Below, piece after piece: positions 1 to 4,754 of a stretch of DNA of 6,325 bases (positions are counted from its first letter, which is position 1; each line of letters starts with the position of its first letter). This stretch comes from Deltaproteobacteria bacterium (GTDB taxonomy: Bacteria > Desulfobacterota > Desulfobaccia > Desulfobaccales > 0-14-0-80-60-11): NCBI GenBank assembly GCA_021817645.1, contig JAKAGH010000191.1, forward strand, positions 1-6,325, read 5' to 3'. Below the pieces are notes generated by a model that saw nothing but the letters and a program-made list of their open reading frames with translations, was not told the DNA's origin and made no database searches. Made by a program: the position numbers and the translations under genes.

Positions 1-2579
1 GGGCTGCCATCGGCAAGACCGGTGAAGAGTTGAACCAAGTCGAGCGGGCCCAGGCCATGCTGAATGAAGTCATGCGGGCCTCGGCCGGATACGCCGGCGC
101 CGCCGCGGCCGCGGACGCCACGGCCGGCAAGCAGTTGGCGACCCTGGACCGGGTCGTCAAGGACACCTACGAATCTTTCTGGACGCTGTTCGGACCCGGG
201 GTGTCGGCCGGGATCAAAGAAATGACCACCGGCTTTAAGGACCTGCAGCAGTGGGCGGACAAGAACCGGGATTCCTTGGCGGCCGCGGGTAAGAATGCCG
301 GCGACTTCATCTCCACGGCCGGGAACGCCGGGATCGAAGTCGGCAAGTGGACTCTGGCCAACACGGAACTGCTCAAATCCTTGGCGGAGTTATATATCAT
401 CAGCAAGTCCATTGCCTGGGTCGAAGGGCTGACCACGGCCATCCGGGCCTCCAGCACCGCCGCCACTATCTGGACGGGTGTTACCCAAGGCCTTATCCCG
501 ATCCTCCTGGGCACCGCCGCGCCTCTGACCGCCTATACGTCCGGCATGTACAGCGCCGCCACCGGCACCATGACCTGGAACGCCACCGTTTATTCAGCCA
601 CAGCCGCGGGCACGGCCCTGAATGCCATGATGATGACGCTCCTGCCGAGCATCGTGGCAGTCTGCGGCGCTTTGGCCGTCTACGGGGCCTATAAGACCAT
701 CACCGAGCCGGGCCGGGCGCGGAGCCCCGAAGAAGCCGCCATCATGTCCGCCATCCCCGGGCTGGAGTATGTGGGCGGGACCACGGATAAGCAATGGGCG
801 GCGGAGCAGAAAAAAAAGGAAGAAGCCGAATTCGGAGGGTATGAAAGCCCCGCTCCGGAAGCATATTGGCTGTCCCGGAGGAGTGCAGATTTTAAAAGGG
901 AGGCCGAGGCGGCCGCGGAAGAGGCACGGAAAAAGGCTGCCCCGGGCAGCTCCGGCAAGGGGGACAAAGGTCAGGAGGCCGCAGAGCGTTCCCTGGAAAA
1001 CTTCGTCGCCCGCATGAACCAGGAAACGGCCCGGGGCGCCGGGGAAGGCCAGGCGATGCTGGACGCCTGGTACGGGAAAGAGGCCCAGAATCTGGACCAT
1101 ATCGCGGCCAAGGGTGTGGATATCACCGCAGGCAAGGAGGCGCTGGATACGGCCTACTACTCCAAGAAAGCCAATCTGGATGAGGATTATTACCAGCTGA
1201 TGGCCAAGGAGTCCGGCAACGCCTTCGCCGAGTTCGACGCCAAGTACCAAAAGGACCTGCAAAAGTTCGGCAACACCGAGGAGCGCAAGGCCGAGTTGTA
1301 TGACATCTGGCTGCGGAAAACCCAGGTGCAGCAGCTCAAAAACGATGATGAGCGCCTGGGCCGCCAGAAGGATTACCTGGGGCAGATGGCCGGGTATGCC
1401 CCGCTGCTGAGCCAGCAGCTCTCCCTGCAGCGGGAAATCCTGGGAATCGACGAGCAACGCGCCAAGAATAAGCTGGATGAGGATCTCCTCAACCACAGGA
1501 TCACCACAGACGAGTGGCAGCGCTTGGAGGCGCTCCGGGCGCAGACGGCGGAGATGGCCCGCCAGGCCCTGGAGCGCAAGGCTTGGCAGACCCAGGATGT
1601 CACCGGCGGTATCAAAATGTATGCCCTGGAATCGCAACAGGCCAACCAAACCCTCATTGCCAATGAAACCAAAGCCGGATTGCTTTCCGTCCGGGGCTAC
1701 ATCGGCGACACCGTGGGGGGCGCCATTGCCGACAGCTTTTTCAAAAAAGGGGGGGTTGATTTCAAAAAGATGGTGGAAGACGGGGGCACCGCCTTCGTCA
1801 AAAAATTGACTTCCCTGGGAATCAATAGACTTTTTGATTTCGGCATCGAAAGTCTGGCGAAACGCCTGCCGGATTTGGCCGGCGACCTGGTGACGGAATC
1901 GCCGCAGATTGCCGCGATCGGAGCTAATGTCACCGCTCTGGGGACCAACACCGCGGCCTTGATCGCACTCACCGCCGCCCTCGGCGCCAATACCGGCGCC
2001 CTTGGCCTAGAAACCGCCGCCGATACGATTGATGCCACGGTCACCGGCTTGGCCACCACTGAGGAGACGGCCAATACACTGGCAGTCACGGCGGATACCG
2101 TCGCCACCTGGGCCGATGTGGCCAAATTCTGGCACATGGGTACCCTCGTTGCTCACCAGGGCTTGCTGGTAGCTCACTCGGGCTTAGCCGTGGATGAGCG
2201 CGCAGCCGTCCTGCAGGTGGGCGAGGGGGTCATCAAACGGCCCACAATGGATTGGTACCGCCAGGCGGGAATCAGTTTTGACGATCTCAATGAAGGGCGG
2301 CTGCCGTTGGCCGCGGTGCCCGTCCCGGTGAGGGCCGAGAGCGGCGCCCTCTCAGGCTATAGAGAACCCCGGGGCGGTGGCAATTCCGGGGGCGAGACTC
2401 ATATCCACCATCACCACTATAACAATACCGTTAACTTGCAGGTCTTAGGAGATGCGCCAACGATCCAACGGTGGGCCGAGCAGAATAGCCATATTTTATT
2501 CGGAGCCCAAAAAGGTCCTATTAGAAATAATCAGCCTACGAGCACCTTCAGAAACATCAACGGCCATGGGAAATATTGA
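1..2579 (+). CDS. Phage tail tape measure protein, C-terminal part (5' end outside window)
   Basis: Tape measure proteins fill the tail tube during assembly, set tail length and leave with the DNA. The frame is open from base 3 (the TTG at 30 is simply an internal Leu codon), so the N-terminal part is missing; 858 codons remain. Counting from the codon at base 3, I see hydrophobic Ala-rich stretches at about 123-143, 163-178 and 205-230, possible membrane-crossing segments. Long charged, probably coiled-coil helices follow at 265-339 and 379-529. A segment at 565-622 (GDTVGGAIADSFF, then VKKLTSLGINRLFDFGIESL) resembles the C-terminal helical region of lambda-like tape measures. Gly/Asn/Thr heptads lie at 640-667. 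A closing block VAHSGLAVDERAAVLQVGEGVIKR (in pieces VAHSGL, LQVGEGVIKR) is typical of tape measure C-termini. A HIHHHH cluster sits at 800-805. The next genes are tail tip genes in the usual order. Family is firm; exact Pfam subfamily is not. Confidence 0.9.
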   Translation, partial: AAIGKTGEELNQVERAQAMLNEVMRASAGYAGAAAAADATAGKQLATLDRVVKDTYESFWTLFGPGVSAGIKEMTTGFKDLQQWADKNRDSLAAAGKNAGDFISTAGNAGIEVGKWTLANTELLKSLAELYIISKSIAWVEGLTTAIRASSTAATIWTGVTQGLIPILLGTAAPLTAYTSGMYSAATGTMTWNATVYSATAAGTALNAMMMTLLPSIVAVCGALAVYGAYKTITEPGRARSPEEAAIMSAIPGLEYVGGTTDKQWAAEQKKKEEAEFGGYESPAPEAYWLSRRSADFKREAEAAAEEARKKAAPGSSGKGDKGQEAAERSLENFVARMNQETARGAGEGQAMLDAWYGKEAQNLDHIAAKGVDITAGKEALDTAYYSKKANLDEDYYQLMAKESGNAFAEFDAKYQKDLQKFGNTEERKAELYDIWLRKTQVQQLKNDDERLGRQKDYLGQMAGYAPLLSQQLSLQREILGIDEQRAKNKLDEDLLNHRITTDEWQRLEALRAQTAEMARQALERKAWQTQDVTGGIKMYALESQQANQTLIANETKAGLLSVRGYIGDTVGGAIADSFFKKGGVDFKKMVEDGGTAFVKKLTSLGINRLFDFGIESLAKRLPDLAGDLVTESPQIAAIGANVTALGTNTAALIALTAALGANTGALGLETAADTIDATVTGLATTEETANTLAVTADTVATWADVAKFWHMGTLVAHQGLLVAHSGLAVDERAAVLQVGEGVIKRPTMDWYRQAGISFDDLNEGRLPLAAVPVPVRAESGALSGYREPRGGGNSGGETHIHHHHYNNTVNLQVLGDAPTIQRWAEQNSHILFGAQKGPIRNNQPTSTFRNINGHGKY
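1920..2024 (+). repeat. Degenerate 21-bp (heptad) tandem repeats inside the tape measure gene
   Basis: Read in frame, the protein shows successive 7-residue units GANVTAL, GTNTAAL, IALTAAL, GANTGAL and a weaker GLETAAD. The third unit has lost the Gly/Asn pair. Ala/Asn/Thr repeats of this kind are common near the C-terminus of tape measure proteins. Copy-number change in units of 21 bp would keep the frame. Seen directly; function is inferred to be structural. Confidence 0.65.
2145..2186 (+). repeat. Two-copy 21-bp tandem repeat encoding LVAHxGL twice
   Basis: Bases 2145-2165 and 2166-2186 match at 16 of 21 positions and encode LVAHQGL and LVAHSGL back to back. The second copy leads into the conserved GL-x-x-DE-x-x-A-x-LQ-x-GEGV block common in tape measure C-termini, where normally a single AHSGL-type motif is seen. 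This suggests a local duplication of the conserved motif. Confidence 0.6.
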
Positions 2580-3211
2580 TGACCTGGGCGACCTATCCCA
2601 ACCCGCCGCAGTGGGAATTCCCGGTGATCCGGCGGCCGCTGGTCTCCCTGGCGGTGCAGACGATGGCCAGCGGCAAAGAGTTGCTCGCTGATTTTTGGCT
2701 GGGGAAGCATAAATGGGAATTCAGCCTGACCTACCCCAACCTCCAGCCGGCGGAATATGAAATCCTCGTTGGCTTCTTCCTGGCGCAAAAGGGCGAGCCT
2801 TTTCTCATCAATCCCAACGGCAATGATTTTGGGGTCGTGGGAGCCAGCCTGGGCACCGGCAACGGCAGCCAGAACACCTTTCAATTGGTGCGCCCCTGGG
2901 GCGGCTATTTCAATGAGACCTGCAAGTATATCCACACCCAACCCAATATTTACGTGGGCGGGGTGCTCCAAAATCCGGCTTATTACACGGTCAATAGCAG
3001 CGGCCAGGTGGTCTTCGCCTCCGGGCATATTCCGGCCGTCGGCCAGGCGGTGACTGCGGACTTCTCCTACGATGAGGTGGTGCGCTTTGCGGTAGAGGGC
3101 AAGGGCGGCTCCAGCCAGGCTGCGTCCGGCCTGGCGGGGATGACCTTTGAATTATTCGCCGTGAAACTCTGGAAATTGCAGCAGGTCGACCTGATCACCT
3201 GGTTCGAGTGA
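2579..3211 (+). CDS. DUF2460-family distal tail protein (GTA gp12-like)
   Basis: Predicted distal tail/adaptor protein of 210 residues, placed by family between the tail tube end and the hub. Residues 31-85 carry the family's first half: SGKELLADFW, then KWEFSLTYPNL, a YEILVGFFLAQKGEPF block and a PNGNDF turn. The second half opens with LGTGNGSQNTFQLV at 91-104, the GTG-DG-x-TTFQL signature typical of DUF2460, and ends in a beta-rich YYTVNSSGQVVF...DFSYDEVVRF segment. The length fits the family. The ATG at 2579 shares its A with the tape measure stop (TGATG), implying translational coupling; a weak GGGA at 2568-2571 lies 7 bases upstream. A TTG at 2576 could add one residue but is less likely. 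The stop is doubled (TGA at 3209, TAA at 3212). Gene order matches R. capsulatus GTA gene 12. Confidence 0.88.
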   Translation: MTWATYPNPPQWEFPVIRRPLVSLAVQTMASGKELLADFWLGKHKWEFSLTYPNLQPAEYEILVGFFLAQKGEPFLINPNGNDFGVVGASLGTGNGSQNTFQLVRPWGGYFNETCKYIHTQPNIYVGGVLQNPAYYTVNSSGQVVFASGHIPAVGQAVTADFSYDEVVRFAVEGKGGSSQAASGLAGMTFELFAVKLWKLQQVDLITWFE

Positions 3212-3217
3212 TAACCG

Positions 3218-4105
3218 ATGCTTGACACCAGCCCCGAACTCCTGGCCCTCTTCGCCTCTTCCACCCTCTTCTGGATGGCGGATTGTTTTACCATTACACC
3301 CGCCTTCGGTATGCCCGCCCCGCCGGCGCCGCAGTCCCTTTATTACAACAACAGCCCTTTCTCCTTTCAGATGCAGGGAGGGGACGGCTTCCCGACTTTT
3401 CAGGCCTGGCAGATACGGTGCAGCAACATCACCGATTCCCCGGGCGTGGCCGTAGGGGAATGTGACCTGATCTGCAATCCGGGGCCGGATGATTTGATCG
3501 GTACGGTGGACTGGATGACCGCGGCTGCGGTCAATGGCCAATTGGACGGTGCCGAGGTGGTAATCCAGCAGGCGTTTTTTACCAAGGACTCCATGCCTTA
3601 TCCAGTGGGGGCCATCCCGATCTTCAAGGGAAACATTGCCGATCAAGACCCTTTTTCGGCCATGACCGCCCAGTTCAAGGTCAAGAACCTCTTTGAAAAA
3701 CTCAATCACAACTGGCCCCGGAACCTCTATGGGCCGTCCTGCCATTGGCGGCTATACAGCACACCCTGTGGCGTCAACCGGGCCGCCTACACCGTCAGCA
3801 ACGCTCTGACCGCCGGTAGCACCCGCAACTCCTTCAACTGCACCTTAAGCCAGGCCGCCGGCTATTTCAATCTGGGGGTGATCGCCTTTACCTCCGGAGC
3901 CAACGCCGGCGCCCGGCGCACCGTCAAGAGTTCGGCACCGGGCGTGGTGACTGTGGCCCTGCCGCTGCTCCATGATGTGGCCATTGGGGATGCCTTTGAT
4001 ATCTATCCCGGCTGCGACCTGGCCCAGGCCACCTGCAGTAGCAAATTTGCTAACACCAATTATAAGGCCACTCCCAATGTGCCGGCGGCGGAGGTAGCGG
4101 CATAA
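3218..4105 (+). CDS. DUF2163 / phage_BR0599-family tail hub protein, likely [4Fe-4S]-binding
   Basis: Predicted baseplate hub protein of 295 residues, corresponding to GTA gp13. The start MLDTSPELLALFASSTLFWMADCFTI (key LASSTLF/ADCFTIT) fits the family's N-terminus, which usually has a leading helix then a 'D-x-FTIT' strand. The C-terminus has the family signature FTSGANAGARRTVK (224-237) and GDAFDIYPGCDLAQATCSSKFANT (257-280, given as key pieces GDAF, PGCD, ATCSSKF), closing with PNVP. Four Cys fall in two pairs, C175-x8-C184 and C266-x6-C273; the pair spacing equals that of the cluster-binding Cys of lambda gpL as I recall them, and the GTA hub is also reported to hold an Fe-S cluster. The gene begins 6 bases after DUF2460 with no clear Shine-Dalgarno, so it probably depends on coupled translation. 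Five further Cys (23, 68, 82, 86, 208) are not obviously part of the quartet. Confidence 0.9.
   Translation: MLDTSPELLALFASSTLFWMADCFTITPAFGMPAPPAPQSLYYNNSPFSFQMQGGDGFPTFQAWQIRCSNITDSPGVAVGECDLICNPGPDDLIGTVDWMTAAAVNGQLDGAEVVIQQAFFTKDSMPYPVGAIPIFKGNIADQDPFSAMTAQFKVKNLFEKLNHNWPRNLYGPSCHWRLYSTPCGVNRAAYTVSNALTAGSTRNSFNCTLSQAAGYFNLGVIAFTSGANAGARRTVKSSAPGVVTVALPLLHDVAIGDAFDIYPGCDLAQATCSSKFANTNYKATPNVPAAEVAA
4090..4095 (+). promoter_or_regulatory. Strong ribosome binding site for the 58-codon ORF
   Basis: GGAGGT lies inside the 3' end of the DUF2163 gene, with 9 bases to the ATG at 4105. It is the best Shine-Dalgarno match next to any start in this window and is the main reason to believe the small ORF is translated. 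Confidence 0.65.
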
Positions 4106-4281
4106 TGAGCAGCTTTTCTTACACTGTTTCTCGTTATGTCAAGGAAAAGAGCCAATCTAAATTTGGAAAAACCTTCCCCATAACTTTTGGAGTCAAACAG
4201 ATTCCAGGAGAAGCGATCGACTGGATTAATTTCGGGAGCATCGAATGCCAGACCTCGAAACCCAACAGCGCCAAGCGGTAA
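4105..4281 (+). CDS. Small ORF (58 aa) resembling the N-terminal motif of the downstream tail tip protein
   Basis: Not a gene I recognise by name. The ATG shares its A with the preceding stop (TAATG) and has GGAGGT 9 bases upstream. The product begins MSSFSYTVSR, has a Lys/Ser-rich stretch, then FGKTFPITFGVKQIPGEAID and WINFGSIECQ. Residues 20-46 align without gaps to residues 30-56 of the large tip protein starting at 4754, with 10 identities in 27, including G-x(3)-I-x-G-x(2)-IDW-x-NF-x(2)-I (GVKQIPGEAIDWINF against GIPRISGNLIDWLNF). After Ile46 the similarity ends and the peptidase gene starts at 4245, overlapping by 37 bases. Bases 4105-4244 are about 41% GC by hand count (57 of 140), well below neighbours. 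It could be a real mini-protein, a remnant of a displaced tip gene, or a coupling leader for the peptidase. No signal peptide or membrane segment is apparent. Confidence 0.6.
   Translation: MSSFSYTVSRYVKEKSQSKFGKTFPITFGVKQIPGEAIDWINFGSIECQTSKPNSAKR
4234..4238 (+). promoter_or_regulatory. Ribosome binding site for the NlpC/P60 gene
   Basis: GGGAG sits inside the small ORF, with 6 bases to the ATG at 4245. It supports that start rather than a later one and means ribosomes can begin the peptidase independently while the small ORF is still being read. Confidence 0.5.
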
Positions 4282-4754
4282 TCGCCGGAGCCCTCACCTG
4301 GGAGCGCACTCCCTGGGTGCATCAGGGCCGAATCAAAGGCTCGGGTGTGGATTGCCTCATGCTCCTGGCTGAAGTCTTTGAGCGCGCCGGCCTGGTGCCC
4401 CACCTGGAATTGGTGGAGGATCCGGCAAACCTGACGCCGGAGCAGCGGGCTTCTGGCCATATTTTTGTCAAAAAATATCCCAAGGATTGGCACTGTCACA
4501 GCCGCGAGGAAAAAGCCCTGGAGGTGGTGCAGCAATTTGCCCGGGAAATTTCCGGGCCGCCCCAGCCGGGGGATGTAGGCCTCTGTCAGTATGGCTGGGT
4601 CTTATCCCACGGCTTTATCGTGCTGGACTGGCCCTTAATCCTCCATGCGGTGGCTGATAGTACCGTGCAAAAAGGCGATGGCAATCAAATAGTGATCAAA
4701 GGCAAGCGGCCTCTACGCACTGTTTTTTACAGTTATTGGGTGGGTGGGGAATAA
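4245..4754 (+). CDS. NlpC/P60-family cysteine peptidase of the tail tip (GTA gp14-like)
   Basis: Predicted peptidoglycan-cleaving peptidase of 169 residues, the usual size for tail-associated NlpC/P60 proteins. It would ride in the tail tip and cut peptide crosslinks during DNA entry. Residues 13-40 carry the family's first block: IAGALTWERTPW, then HQGRIKGSGVDCLML, with catalytic Cys37. The catalytic His is probably His122 in LSHGFIVL, after the PGD turn at 108-110 (QPGDVGLCQYG). The third polar residue is probably His134 in LILHAV. All three expected positions are filled, so it is likely active. The family version usually reads VDC-x-GL; here the residues after Cys are LML, a conservative change. 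A Lys/Trp/His-rich segment (74-88) lies between the blocks. The start overlaps the small ORF, and the stop shares an A with the next ATG (TAATG). Confidence 0.9.
   Translation: MPDLETQQRQAVIAGALTWERTPWVHQGRIKGSGVDCLMLLAEVFERAGLVPHLELVEDPANLTPEQRASGHIFVKKYPKDWHCHSREEKALEVVQQFAREISGPPQPGDVGLCQYGWVLSHGFIVLDWPLILHAVADSTVQKGDGNQIVIKGKRPLRTVFYSYWVGGE

Noticed and set aside
30..32. TTG as the true start of the tape measure protein
   Set aside because: The frame is open upstream to base 3 with protein-like sequence (AAIGKTGEE), there is no ribosome binding site, and the tape measure N-terminal region is absent.
391..397. TATATAT as a promoter -10 element
   Set aside because: It lies in the middle of the tape measure coding sequence, encodes part of LYIIS, and has no convincing -35 partner or downstream gene start.
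810..817. Run of eight A as a slippage or sequencing-error site
   Set aside because: The frame reads Gln-Lys-Lys-Lys-Glu and stays open with consistent composition on both sides, so there is no sign of a frameshift.
594..1649. A 351-codon open frame on the minus strand opposite the tape measure gene
   Set aside because: It mirrors the GC-biased codons of a well-supported + strand gene, is Leu/Gly-rich with no recognisable motif, and overlaps no intergenic space.
1743..1755. A6G7 run as a programmed frameshift site
   Set aside because: The zero frame (Lys-Lys-Gly-Gly) continues into conserved C-terminal tape measure sequence, the bases do not form a standard X-XXY-YYZ heptamer in frame, and no useful overlapping frame follows.
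3152..3745. A 197-codon open frame on the minus strand opposite the DUF2163 gene
   Set aside because: The + strand frame has clear family signatures; the antisense product is low-complexity Arg/Gly/His-rich and shows nothing recognisable.
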